From Terriglobia bacterium (lineage in GTDB: Bacteria; Acidobacteriota; Terriglobia; Bryobacterales; Bryobacteraceae): a DNA stretch of 64,000 nucleotides. Positions 32,376 through 41,397 of the stretch are shown here, piece by piece. Below the pieces are notes generated by a model. That model was not told where the DNA came from, did no database searches, and saw nothing but the letters and a program-made list of their open reading frames with translations. Each line of letters starts with the position of its first letter. Within the stretch, counting starts at the first letter, position 1. Made by a program: the position numbers and the translations under genes. The DNA lies in assembly GCA_020073345.1 (NCBI GenBank), contig JAIQFI010000007.1, forward strand, positions 1 to 64,000, in the 5' to 3' direction.

Positions 32376-34523
32376 GTGCGTCGATTCCTGGATTCTCTAT
32401 TTGCGCCTTCACGTCGTGACAAGGCGGATATTCAAAAGATCAACGCCCTGCGGGCTGGATTTGCGGGCTTGAGCGATGACCAACTCCGCGCGGCAGGTGC
32501 TCGTGCGATCGGTTTGCACAAGAATGACCTGCTTACGGTGATAGCCGTGACGGCTGCGGTCGCATCGCGCGTGCTCGGCTTGGACATGTTCGACGTCCAG
32601 CTTCAAGGCGCGCTCGCTCTGGCGCGAGGCAGCATCGCCGAAATGCAGACCGGCGAAGGCAAGACGCTGGCAGCTGTTCCCGCCATCGCCTGGTATGCGC
32701 GGCAAAGAAACGGTGTACACGTCATGACCGTGAACGACTACCTGGCCCGTCGCGACGCCGCCTGGATGGGCGAGATCTATCGCTTCCTCGGCCTGTCCGT
32801 GGCTCACGTCCAGCAGGGAATGACCGCCGCGGAGCGACGCGCGGCTTACGCCAGTGATATCACCTACGCCACCGCAAACGAAATCGGGTTCGATTTTCTG
32901 CGCGACCGTCTGGCGCTTCGCCTGGAAGACCAGGTCCACCGCCCGTTCGCGGCCGCCGTGATCGATGAAGCCGATTCCATTCTGATCGATGAGGCTCGTA
33001 TCCCGTTGGTGATCGCCGGAGGCGACAGCGGCGAAAACACTTTTGCCTACGCAGCGGATACGGTGGTCCGCAACTTCCGCGTTCCAGTGCATTGCACCGT
33101 GGATGTGGGGAGCCACAATGTTTCGCTCACCGACGCGGGAATCGCGGCAGTAGAAAACGCTTTCAGCTGCGGCAATCTGTATGACCAACACAACTTGGGC
33201 CTGTTGACCGCCGTGCAGGATTCCCTGCATGCGCACGTGCTGCTGCGCAGGGACGTGGATTATGTGGTGAAGAACGCGGCCATCGAAATGGTGGACGAGT
33301 TCAAGGGCCGCATCGCCCAGGATCGCCGCTGGCCGGCTGGACTTCACACCGCGGTCGAGGTCAAGGAAGGCGTCGCCGCCAAGCGCCAGGGTATGATTCT
33401 GGGCTCCATCACCCTGCGGCACCTGGTGGCGCTCTATCCGCGGGTTTGTGGGATGACCGGCACCGCGGCAACGCAAGCGCTCGAGTTCCAACAGGTGTAC
33501 GAATTGCCGGTGGAAGTGATTCCAACCAATCGGCCCATGATCCGGGCGGATCATCCCGACGCAGTCTTCCCGACGCGAGCGGAGAAAGAGAACGCGGTGG
33601 TGGAGGAAGTTCGCAGGGCTTACCAAAGAGCCCAGCCTGTTCTCGTGGGAACCGGCAGCGTGGAGGAATCGGAACGGCTGAGCCGCCGGCTCGGTAACAC
33701 CCCGCACCAGGTTCTGAACGCCCGGAATGACGAGAACGAGGCGGCCATCATCGCGCAAGCCGGCGAGTGTGGCGCGGTGACGATTTCGACCAATATGGCG
33801 GGACGCGGCACCGATATCCGGCTCGGTCCGGGCGCCGCGGAACTGGGCGGGCTGTATGTTATCGGCATGCAAAAACACGAGAGCCGTAGAATCGACAACC
33901 AGCTTCGAGGACGGTCCGGGCGGCAAGGGGATCCGGGCAACTCGCGCTTCTTCGTTTCGCTTGAGGATGACCTTCTGGTCAAATACGGGGATCTCAATCC
34001 GGAACTCGGCCGCGATCCGGACACCGTGCAGCGGCTAGTCGAAGGTCACCACCTGGATGCGCGGCTGTTTCTGCAGAAGTACGAACTGCCTATCGAAGGC
34101 CAGCGCTACCGAATTCACTCGCATCGACAGTCGGTTTTAGAAGGGAAGATTGATTGCGCTTCGGATCTGGAACGAATCGTGACGCTTCGCGCGATCGATG
34201 ATCTCTGGGCCGACTACCTTGCACGCGTGGCCGAGTTCCGGTCCGGCATCCCATGGTTGGATTTTGCCCTGGGGGGCGTACCGTACCTGACTTTGGACCG
34301 CAGGGATCCGCTGTACGAATACGCCCAGAAGATTCACCAGTGGTTCCCGGAGATGGAAGCGGCGCTGCCTGGGGAGATCGTCCGGCGCCTGGCCGAAGCG
34401 GAGGCTGGCGCGACGGATCCGGGCGAGCGGGGCGCCGTCTGGACCTACCTCACCACGGATCAGCCGTTCGGCTCCTTCAGCCAAAGGTGGGCACGCGGCA
34501 TCCGGCGGAGATTCAAGAAATGA
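32376..34523 (+). CDS. Short, non-canonical SecA-like preprotein translocase ATPase
   Basis: AEMQTGEGKTLAAVPAIAWYA, VIDEADSILIDEARIPLVIAGG, NMAGRGTDIRLGPGA, GRSGRQGDPGNSRFFVSLEDDLLVKYG; only 715 aa and no C-terminal Cys-rich zinc motif. SD AAGGAGGG before GTG 32376. Confidence 0.9.
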   Translation: MRRFLDSLFAPSRRDKADIQKINALRAGFAGLSDDQLRAAGARAIGLHKNDLLTVIAVTAAVASRVLGLDMFDVQLQGALALARGSIAEMQTGEGKTLAAVPAIAWYARQRNGVHVMTVNDYLARRDAAWMGEIYRFLGLSVAHVQQGMTAAERRAAYASDITYATANEIGFDFLRDRLALRLEDQVHRPFAAAVIDEADSILIDEARIPLVIAGGDSGENTFAYAADTVVRNFRVPVHCTVDVGSHNVSLTDAGIAAVENAFSCGNLYDQHNLGLLTAVQDSLHAHVLLRRDVDYVVKNAAIEMVDEFKGRIAQDRRWPAGLHTAVEVKEGVAAKRQGMILGSITLRHLVALYPRVCGMTGTAATQALEFQQVYELPVEVIPTNRPMIRADHPDAVFPTRAEKENAVVEEVRRAYQRAQPVLVGTGSVEESERLSRRLGNTPHQVLNARNDENEAAIIAQAGECGAVTISTNMAGRGTDIRLGPGAAELGGLYVIGMQKHESRRIDNQLRGRSGRQGDPGNSRFFVSLEDDLLVKYGDLNPELGRDPDTVQRLVEGHHLDARLFLQKYELPIEGQRYRIHSHRQSVLEGKIDCASDLERIVTLRAIDDLWADYLARVAEFRSGIPWLDFALGGVPYLTLDRRDPLYEYAQKIHQWFPEMEAALPGEIVRRLAEAEAGATDPGERGAVWTYLTTDQPFGSFSQRWARGIRRRFKK

Positions 34524-34544
34524 GCCCAAATCAAACTCGCACCT

Positions 34545-34735
34545 CAATGTTTGCTCTCAAAACTACCGGTAAAACCTATCCGTCTGGTAAAGGTTACGCT
34601 CATTTTGAGGCGATTTCCTTACGTGCCATAGCTGCCAAACCTATGCCAAATAAGGGGACAACGCTACGTCCCTCGGGTTGGCAGCGCGCTTGCTTCTTGA
34701 GGTCTCGACGTCAGGACACGCAAGAAGTGAGCCTG
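34545..34735 (+). ncRNA. Candidate structured leader RNA (unclassified)
   Basis: Nested inverted repeats: GCTGCCAA 34631-34638/TTGGCAGC 34678-34685, inner GGGAC/GTCCC, then a 12-bp stem 34688-34699/34721-34732 with two G.U pairs. Confidence 0.4.
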
Positions 34736-34754
34736 GCCGAAAAGAGGAAACGTT

Positions 34755-35654
34755 ATGTCATCGCTTGATTTCGACGGGATGCCGGAACATCCGCAAGGCC
34801 CGCGCTGGAGTAAGGGAATCGTCGTTGGATTGACGGCAGGCCTGGTGCTGGCGCTGGCAGGAGACGCGTATCTCCTTAAGCGTTCCAGCGACGCCAATGA
34901 TCAGATGGCGCGGATCCAGGACGAAACGCATACCCAGATCACCAAGCTGGGCGATGCGACCACAGAACTGCTGCAACAGCGCTTGAACGCGCTGGATGAA
35001 GAGATGACTGCCGCCATGAAGGGCGCGAGTACCAGCACTACCGCCGCGCTCAAGCGGGCTCAGGCCGACGCTTTGAAGCAATCGCAAGAGCTCAGCAAGA
35101 AAATCCAGGAGCAGCAGCAGCAGGTATCGGCGCAGATCGGCGATCTGAAGGAGGCCACCAGCACGGTCGACTCCAAAGTCAGCGCCGTTTCCTCGGATGT
35201 GGGCAATGTGAAGACGGAAGTGACATCGGTGAAGGCAGATGTCGCGACCACACAGGCGAACCTCGAAAAAGCCACCGCGGATCTCAAGAGAATGACCGGC
35301 GACATGGGCGTGATGAGCGGCCTGATCGCGACCAACGGCAAGGACCTGGCCGCCCTGCGTGAGCTCGGAGAGCGGAACTACTTTGAGTTCGACCTGACCA
35401 AGAAGCAAGCCGACAAGCGAATCGGTAACGTGACCCTGCGGCTGAAGAACGCCGACGTCAAGCGCAACCGCTATACGCTCGAGGTGCTAGCGGACGATAA
35501 GCGGGTTGAAAAGAAGGACAAGACCATCAATGAGCCGGTGCAGGTGTACGTGGCCGGTTACCGCCAGCCGTACGAAATCGTGATCAACCAGGTGAAGAAG
35601 GACGCCGTGGTCGGGTACCTTTCGACACCCAAGGTGACGCTGGCGCGGAAGTAA
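34755..35654 (+). CDS. Membrane-anchored coiled-coil protein of unknown function
   Basis: One N-terminal TM (GIVVGLTAGLVLALAGDAYLL), then a long heptad-like region (KIQEQQQQVSAQIGDLKEATSTVDSKVSAVSSDVGNVKTEV) and a C-terminal beta-rich domain. Confidence 0.8.
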   Translation: MSSLDFDGMPEHPQGPRWSKGIVVGLTAGLVLALAGDAYLLKRSSDANDQMARIQDETHTQITKLGDATTELLQQRLNALDEEMTAAMKGASTSTTAALKRAQADALKQSQELSKKIQEQQQQVSAQIGDLKEATSTVDSKVSAVSSDVGNVKTEVTSVKADVATTQANLEKATADLKRMTGDMGVMSGLIATNGKDLAALRELGERNYFEFDLTKKQADKRIGNVTLRLKNADVKRNRYTLEVLADDKRVEKKDKTINEPVQVYVAGYRQPYEIVINQVKKDAVVGYLSTPKVTLARK

Positions 35655-35679
35655 CTAAGTACACAGTTAGATGTTTGTC

Positions 35680-35707
35680 GCGGGGCGGCCAGAAATGGCC
35701 GCCCCGC
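35680..35707 (+). terminator. Strong hairpin terminator: GCGGGGCGGCCA-GAAA-TGGCCGCCCCGC
   Basis: 12-bp perfect stem with GAAA tetraloop, followed by tgttgtctt. Confidence 0.75.
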
Positions 35708-35786
35708 TGTTGTCTTACCCCCCTACCTCCCCCGTATCTTTTGCCTCCCTTTCTGGTAACTATGATTGAATCGCCTTGAGATCACT

Positions 35787-36308
35787 ATGACCGACGCCGA
35801 GTTCAGGGCCGTGTTCGAGCAGAACAAAGACGCGGTCTACCGCTTCGCCTGGCGGATGTGCGGTTCGGCGCCGGTGGCGGAAGATATCGCGCAGGAAGTC
35901 TTCCTTACGCTGCTGCGGCAGCCCGGCCGGTTCGATCCTGCGCGCGGCGCGTTGCGATCGTTTCTGCTGGCGGTGGCCCGAAATCTGGCGCTCAAGCGCT
36001 GGCGGGATGCGTCCCGGCTGGATGAACTCGATGATCACTTCGTCACGCCCCCGGCGGATCTCGAACGCCGGGAAACCGCCGACGCTGTGGGCGCCGCTGT
36101 TGCATCATTGCCGCCGTTGCAGCGCGAAGTCCTGATCCTGGCCGAATACGAGGAGTTGTCGCTGGAGGAAATCGCGCGGGCCGTGGACGCGGAAGTCGGA
36201 ACCGTGAAGTCACGCCTGCATCGGGCGCGGGAGAATCTGCGGCAAATTCTCGCGCCGCTGCGGTCGAGGAATGTGGGGAGATCAATACGCCATGGAACCC
36301 TTGGATGA
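35787..36308 (+). CDS. ECF RNA polymerase sigma factor
   Basis: MTDAEFRAVFEQNKDAVYRFAWRMCGSAPVAEDIAQEVFLTLLRQP...LPPLQREVLILAEYEELSLEEIARAVDAEVGTVKSRLHRARENLR. Confidence 0.93.
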   Translation: MTDAEFRAVFEQNKDAVYRFAWRMCGSAPVAEDIAQEVFLTLLRQPGRFDPARGALRSFLLAVARNLALKRWRDASRLDELDDHFVTPPADLERRETADAVGAAVASLPPLQREVLILAEYEELSLEEIARAVDAEVGTVKSRLHRARENLRQILAPLRSRNVGRSIRHGTLG

Positions 36309-36621
36309 TCGTCAATTAGAAGATGATCGCGAACTAGACAGGATGTTGCAGCAGTGGCAGGCGCCCGGCGCACCACCGAGCTTATCAGCGAAAGTATTGC
36401 CGCCGCGCGACTCGTGGTGGCGCTGGATGCTGACTGGTTCGATTCGTATTCCGGTACCGCTCGGCATCGCGCTTCTGGTTGCGTTGGCGGTTTTCTTCTA
36501 TTTCCGGCCGCTCAAGCATCCCGAGGCAGTGCAATCGAGCAAGCCGGTATCGTTGGCGGATTTTCAGCCAGTGAAGCAGTTGGAACCGAGGATCATCAGG
36601 AGGACAAATGAGACCAATTAG
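36292..36621 (+). CDS. Small single-TM protein, possible anti-sigma factor
   Basis: Start overlaps the ECF sigma end; MEPLDDRQLEDDRELDRMLQQWQAPGAPPSL then one TM helix. Confidence 0.6.
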   Translation: MEPLDDRQLEDDRELDRMLQQWQAPGAPPSLSAKVLPPRDSWWRWMLTGSIRIPVPLGIALLVALAVFFYFRPLKHPEAVQSSKPVSLADFQPVKQLEPRIIRRTNETN

Positions 36622-37549
36622 CATTGCGGCGATCGTGCTGTGCGTCCCTGCGTTTTCTCAATCCGGACGGATACAGAATGGAACTGCCTCCTTCAAGAAC
36701 GGTCTGGGATTCGCGTACGAGACGCGCCTCGAACCGCCCATTCCAAGCATCACAGGAGAGAAGTTCGGCGGCGGAGTCCATGTGGATGAAGGGATTCATC
36801 GGTTCCTGGTCGACAATTCGAGGCACGTCTACTTCGGCTATGACGTAGCGGTCGACCGTCTGCCGGAAGAAAGCACTTACCGCGTAACGATCCGGCCCCT
36901 GAGCATCGGCGCCGAAAGACTCCATTACTTCAGCGACCCGGCCAATTGGAGCATCCTGCCGCTACCGTTGCCTGGGTATCCCGCTCCGCAGACCTTGCAC
37001 AGCGGCGACGTAATGGCGCTGGATCTTATGACCAATGCTGAAACCGGGCAGAAGATCGTCGATTACCTCACGATCCAGGAACCACGACGCGGGTTGGGGA
37101 CCTTCAATCCCGATCCGCCGCGCCAGTTTTCCTATGTCCCGGGAACGCCGCGCGACTTCACCATTGACGACGCGTCCCTCCGGCTCTCGGCTCCTCGTTT
37201 GACCATCAACGGAAAGCTGGACGAATCCTCGGCCAGGAGCAACGGAGAAGTGACGGGCGCCGCCATCTGGATCTACGCCGCAAACCGGGGCCGCTTCATT
37301 CTCTCGCTCGTGCCGAACCAGGCGCTCGGCTTCCGTAAAGCGGGCGAGGTCCGCGGGAGCTTATTGACTTTCACCATCGGTGCCGACTCGTTTAGCATCA
37401 ACTGCGCGAACCCGATCGTGCCCGGTGAGGCGCCGTTTAATCTCTACGTACTGCAAGACCGCACCTGGAAACCGACCTATGCCTTCGCGGATGTATCTAC
37501 CTTTACGATGGGCGCGGCGGATCGCGCGGAGCTGCTGGTGAAACGATAG
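36608..37549 (+). CDS. Secreted protein of unknown function (paralogue of 38366..39289)
   Basis: Signal peptide; C-terminal half aligns with the product of 38366-39289. Confidence 0.75.
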   Translation: MRPISIAAIVLCVPAFSQSGRIQNGTASFKNGLGFAYETRLEPPIPSITGEKFGGGVHVDEGIHRFLVDNSRHVYFGYDVAVDRLPEESTYRVTIRPLSIGAERLHYFSDPANWSILPLPLPGYPAPQTLHSGDVMALDLMTNAETGQKIVDYLTIQEPRRGLGTFNPDPPRQFSYVPGTPRDFTIDDASLRLSAPRLTINGKLDESSARSNGEVTGAAIWIYAANRGRFILSLVPNQALGFRKAGEVRGSLLTFTIGADSFSINCANPIVPGEAPFNLYVLQDRTWKPTYAFADVSTFTMGAADRAELLVKR

Positions 37550-37552
37550 GAA

Positions 37553-38323
37553 CTACTGGGCTGGCTGCGGCACCTTGATGCGGCCTTCCCACAGGCTCTT
37601 GTTGTTTTCCTCGCAGGAGTACTCCATGATCTCCCACTCCGGATGAAGCGTCCATCTGCGAACGCTGTCCCAGGGCTTGGTGTAGGTCTTGGGATCGTCG
37701 ATGGTGAGCACGTAGTCGATGTGATCCCGATCCGTCCGCTGGAAGCGTTCGATGGTGTGCAACTGGTCGCTATGCGGGTGCCCGATCGTGTCGACCCGGG
37801 TGCGTCCGTTGAAGCCGATGGTGTCGATGACCAGCGTGTCTCCCTCCCAATGGCCGACCGAGTTGCCGAACCAGGTCGGGTCGTAATCCTTGGGATGCGG
37901 CCGTCCATCAATCGGCGTGACATGGAACCAGCTGTTCTGCTCGTACAGCATCGCGATGTACTTGTCGTCCTGCATGATCTGGACGGGATGCGGTCCACCC
38001 ACCGAGCGCAGCAGTCCGAACGGGAGACAGGCTCCGGCGTAATCGCCCTTGGCGGTCGCATCGTAGGATTCCCACTGCTGCTTTCCCCAGGCGGTAAAGG
38101 GAAGGTTCTTCACACCCTTGCAACAGGCTTCGTCCTTGGTGACGTCAGCCATGCGCGGGGGCTGCCAGACTCCGCTGAAATCAGGCTTGCCATTCGGCTT
38201 GCGCGGGGCGGGTCCCGAGGCTTTGGCGGGGGAAGCTTTACCTTTGCCCTTTTGCTGCCCGGCGGCGATGGGCATCACTACCGCGGCGAGGATTAGAAGG
38301 AATGCACACGAGCGAGTACTCAT
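37553..38323 (-). CDS. Secreted hypothetical protein
   Basis: Signal peptide; PDFSGVWQPPRMADVTKDEACCKGVK...GRPHPKDYDPTWFGNSVGHWEGDTLVIDTIGFNGRTRVD; acidobacterial-type hypothetical. Confidence 0.75.
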   Translation of the reverse strand: MSTRSCAFLLILAAVVMPIAAGQQKGKGKASPAKASGPAPRKPNGKPDFSGVWQPPRMADVTKDEACCKGVKNLPFTAWGKQQWESYDATAKGDYAGACLPFGLLRSVGGPHPVQIMQDDKYIAMLYEQNSWFHVTPIDGRPHPKDYDPTWFGNSVGHWEGDTLVIDTIGFNGRTRVDTIGHPHSDQLHTIERFQRTDRDHIDYVLTIDDPKTYTKPWDSVRRWTLHPEWEIMEYSCEENNKSLWEGRIKVPQPAQ

Positions 38324-38365
38324 AAAAGGACATCATGCGCTTTGCACGAATGGGAGTCAAGCGCG

Positions 38366-39289
38366 TTACTCTGTCAAATCCTTCCGGGCATAGATGTTAT
38401 AAGTCCCCGACCCGTTCGCGATACGGTCGGCACAGTCGATGCGGAAAATGTTTCCGCCGTAGGAGAACACCAGCGAATTCTCCGCCACTTCGCCCGCTCT
38501 TTCAAATCCCTGATCGGCCCGCGGCTTGAACGACAAGGCGAATCGCCCCTGCCCCGGAATGTAGATCGACACAACCGGAGCGCTCACAGACGGCAGGCTC
38601 GCTGAGTCCTGCTCGACTCCGTTGATGCGAAGACGCGGCTGAGTGACCGTCCATTCGGCGTCCTCGGCGTAGACGTCCCGCGCGGCTTGCTGACGGGACT
38701 TCATGAGCCCCGTGCCGACGCGGACGTAGTCCACCACCCTCCGTCCGGTACGGGCGTCCACGGCGAGCGTGAGCGCGATCGTCTCCCCGTTGCGAAGAAT
38801 CTGCGGTACGGGATACGGAACATCCGAATCACTAAACACGACGCGAAACGTTTCGGTTCCCGGAATGGCTTCCAGCGTCATTGTGTATTTCAGCTCGGTG
38901 TGCCGGAAATTGTCACGCACAAACCGGTGCATGGTCGCCTTCCCTGCCTCTCGTTCGACGCCAGTGAAACCCGTCACTACACTCTCGGCGTAGTCCCTCG
39001 ACAGTTGCTCCACCCAGGTCTCGAATTCCGCCCGAGGGCCTTTGCTGCTAGGTGGGAGTGTGAGGACCCACCCGTCCGGGGCAGTCACCGCTCGAGTTCC
39101 GCCGGTGGAACGGGCCGCCTCGAGAATCTCGCGGAAACGGTCCGTGATATCCAGGGCACTCGCTACGCCGGTTGGAACATCTTCAAGATACGTGGTTTGA
39201 ATCTGAGCGACGCGCGTGCCGTGCGGAGCCGGCGATTGCGCAAACGCCGGAATCGCCAGCAGGATGGCAAAAGACCAGGCCAGTTTCAC
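38366..39289 (-). CDS. Secreted protein of unknown function (paralogue of 36608..37549)
   Basis: GTG start with signal peptide VKLAWSFAILLAIPAFAQ; RLRINGVEQDSAS...IYIPGQGRFALSFKPRADQGFERAGEVAENSLVFSYGGNIFRIDCADRI. Confidence 0.72.
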   Translation of the reverse strand: MKLAWSFAILLAIPAFAQSPAPHGTRVAQIQTTYLEDVPTGVASALDITDRFREILEAARSTGGTRAVTAPDGWVLTLPPSSKGPRAEFETWVEQLSRDYAESVVTGFTGVEREAGKATMHRFVRDNFRHTELKYTMTLEAIPGTETFRVVFSDSDVPYPVPQILRNGETIALTLAVDARTGRRVVDYVRVGTGLMKSRQQAARDVYAEDAEWTVTQPRLRINGVEQDSASLPSVSAPVVSIYIPGQGRFALSFKPRADQGFERAGEVAENSLVFSYGGNIFRIDCADRIANGSGTYNIYARKDLTE

Positions 39290-39318
39290 GCAACCTCCCC
39301 GCCCTTTATTATCACAGT

Positions 39319-39921
39319 ATGGTTCTACGACTGTGTTGGACGATCCTCGCGGCGGTAACGTTTGCTGCCGCACAGAACAAAGTCGAAATCGAGAACGACT
39401 GGGTGCGCGTTTTGCGCGTGAAGCTGGGTCCTCATGAGAAATCGACTGAGCAGCAGCATCCCGACTCAGTCGCCGTGTATCTGACCGATCTCGCGAATCA
39501 CAAGGCGGGCGACGTCGCCTGGCTCCCAGCGGCCAGGGACGCCCAGGAGAATCTTTCCGATCACCCCGTGGAGTACGTGCTGGTGGAATTGAAGCCGGGG
39601 GCGCCCAAAGCCAAAGGCTGGCCGGTCGAGCTGGATCCCGTCAAGCTCGAACCCAAATACGAACAGGTGCCCCTCGAGAACTCCCGCGTACGCGTGCTGC
39701 GGACGATTCTCGAACCGCATCTCAAGGGCCCGACGCACGATCATCCTTCCTACGTGGTCGTCTATCTGACCGAGTTGCACACCACCATGACCCTGGCCGA
39801 CGGCAAGCAGGTCGACAACCCGCGCCGCCCGGGCGAAGTGGCCTGGCGCGATCCTTATCGGCATACTACTGAAAACGTGGGAGATCGGACAGCAGTCGAG
39901 ATCCAGATCGAACTAAAGTGA
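39319..39921 (+). CDS. Secreted two-repeat cupin-like protein
   Basis: Signal peptide; internal repeat ENDWVRVLRVKLGPHEKSTEQQHPDSVAVYLTDL / ENSRVRVLRTILEPHLKGPTHDHPSYVVVYLTEL. Confidence 0.7.
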   Translation: MVLRLCWTILAAVTFAAAQNKVEIENDWVRVLRVKLGPHEKSTEQQHPDSVAVYLTDLANHKAGDVAWLPAARDAQENLSDHPVEYVLVELKPGAPKAKGWPVELDPVKLEPKYEQVPLENSRVRVLRTILEPHLKGPTHDHPSYVVVYLTELHTTMTLADGKQVDNPRRPGEVAWRDPYRHTTENVGDRTAVEIQIELK

Positions 39922-39969
39922 ACAACGTGCGTTCTAGGCCGCTCTGTCAGCGTATTAACAAGTGAGCGC

Positions 39970-40527
39970 ATGTTCACCCAGGCAGCAGCCATACAAGAGA
40001 CGACATCGGACACAATGACCGACGACGCCGAACAGTTCGCGGACTTGGTAAAGGAACACCAGGCCATGGTGTTCAGCATGGCGTGCCGATACTTGCGAAA
40101 CCGCGCGCTGGCGGAAGAGATCGCGCAAGATGTGTTCCTGCAACTGTACCGGAAACTACCCACACTGGAATCACCGGACCACGTGCTTCACTGGCTGCGG
40201 TGGGTAACCGCGCACCGCCTGATCGACCATTCTCGCCAGGAGAAACGCCGGCCGCAATCGCCGCTGGAAGATGTTCCGGAACCAGCCGCGGCGCCGGATC
40301 CCACAGAACGCGCCGATCCGCTGCTCTCCAATATGTTGCGGGATTTAGTGGCGGCGCTGCCGGAAAACGCAAGAGTGGTCATGATTCTGCGCTACCAGGA
40401 AGACCTGGATCCCATGGATATCGCCCGGGCGTTGGACATGCCCATCGCCACGGTCAAGAGCCATCTTCAGCGTTCGCTGGCGACCTTGCGGGAAAAGCTA
40501 TCGCACAAAAAGGGAGTTGGGGTATGA
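39970..40527 (+). CDS. ECF RNA polymerase sigma factor
   Basis: FADLVKEHQAMVFSMACRYLRNRALAEEIAQDVFLQLYRKL...LPENARVVMILRYQEDLDPMDIARALDMPIATVKSHLQRSLATLREKL. Confidence 0.93.
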   Translation: MFTQAAAIQETTSDTMTDDAEQFADLVKEHQAMVFSMACRYLRNRALAEEIAQDVFLQLYRKLPTLESPDHVLHWLRWVTAHRLIDHSRQEKRRPQSPLEDVPEPAAAPDPTERADPLLSNMLRDLVAALPENARVVMILRYQEDLDPMDIARALDMPIATVKSHLQRSLATLREKLSHKKGVGV

Positions 40528-40841
40528 ATTTAGATGACGAGTTAAGAGCGGCTCTGCGGCGTGAAGATCCTTCGCCGGGCTTTGCGCAGCGTGCCGTCGC
40601 GCGTGCAAAATCCAATCCCGAGCCGACCATGGCGATCCCCATATTCCAACCGGTTCGGATCTCTCAGATGATCTGGGCCGCGGCTCTGGCCGCGATGCTG
40701 GTGATCGGGTTGACGGCGACGTCCGAGTATCGCCAAAGGAAAGCGGAGCGGGCCGGCCGCGACGCCGTCCTGGCGCTGCGAATCACAGCGGAAAAGTTGA
40801 ATATGACGCGGGACAAGGTGCTCAAGCGGGAGGAGAACTGA
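40524..40841 (+). CDS. Small TM protein, putative anti-sigma factor
   Basis: ATGA overlap with the sigma gene; MNLDDELRAALRREDPSPGFAQRAVARAK then one TM helix. Confidence 0.75.
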   Translation: MNLDDELRAALRREDPSPGFAQRAVARAKSNPEPTMAIPIFQPVRISQMIWAAALAAMLVIGLTATSEYRQRKAERAGRDAVLALRITAEKLNMTRDKVLKREEN

Positions 40842-40842
40842 A

Positions 40843-41397
40843 ATGCGAAGAATCTTTTTGATTACCGTGATCGCCGGCTGGACCGCGGCGCAACTACCCG
40901 CGCAGTTGCTGCAGTTGCGGATCACGGGCCTCGACGGTCTGGCGTCCAAAGCGAAGGAATCCGTGGATATTACCCTGGATTCGAGCCTGCTGCAGATGGC
41001 CGGCGGGTTCCTGGCGCGCAACGGTAAAGGCAGTAAAGACAGCCAAGACATTACGAGTCTGCTCACCGCGCTCAAAGCGATCACGGTGAGGAGCTTCGAG
41101 TTTAACGAAACCGGGCAATATCGGATCGAGGACCTGGAACCGATTCGCGCGCAACTTCGTACTCCCGGATGGAGCAAGATCATCTCCACGCAAAAGCAGG
41201 GCGAGATCAGCGAAATCTACACTCGAATGGAGCAAGGAAAGGTAGTCGGATTCGCAATCATCGCCGCGGAGCCAAAGGAACTGACAATCGTGGCGATCGA
41301 GGGAACCATCGACCTCAAGGATCTATCGAAGCTGGGGGGCCTGGGGGTTCCGTCGATTCCAATCCCCGACCAAGGCAAGAAAGGAAAACAAGAGTGA
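40843..41397 (+). CDS. DUF4252-like secreted protein
   Basis: TVRSFEFNETGQYRIEDLEPIRAQLRTPGWSKIISTQKQGEISEIYTRMEQGKVVGFAIIAAEPKELTIVAIEGTIDL. Confidence 0.75.
   Translation: MRRIFLITVIAGWTAAQLPAQLLQLRITGLDGLASKAKESVDITLDSSLLQMAGGFLARNGKGSKDSQDITSLLTALKAITVRSFEFNETGQYRIEDLEPIRAQLRTPGWSKIISTQKQGEISEIYTRMEQGKVVGFAIIAAEPKELTIVAIEGTIDLKDLSKLGGLGVPSIPIPDQGKKGKQE

Noticed and set aside
32409-33926. 505 aa minus-strand ORF
   Set aside because: Antisense to the SecA-like gene; low-complexity His/Val/Arg composition typical of a shadow ORF.
34561-34650. GEMM (c-di-GMP-I) riboswitch
   Set aside because: Some resemblance (AAACC-TATCCG...GGTA), but the hallmark GGGACGCAAAGCC and the tetraloop-receptor are absent; kept only as an unclassified structured RNA candidate.
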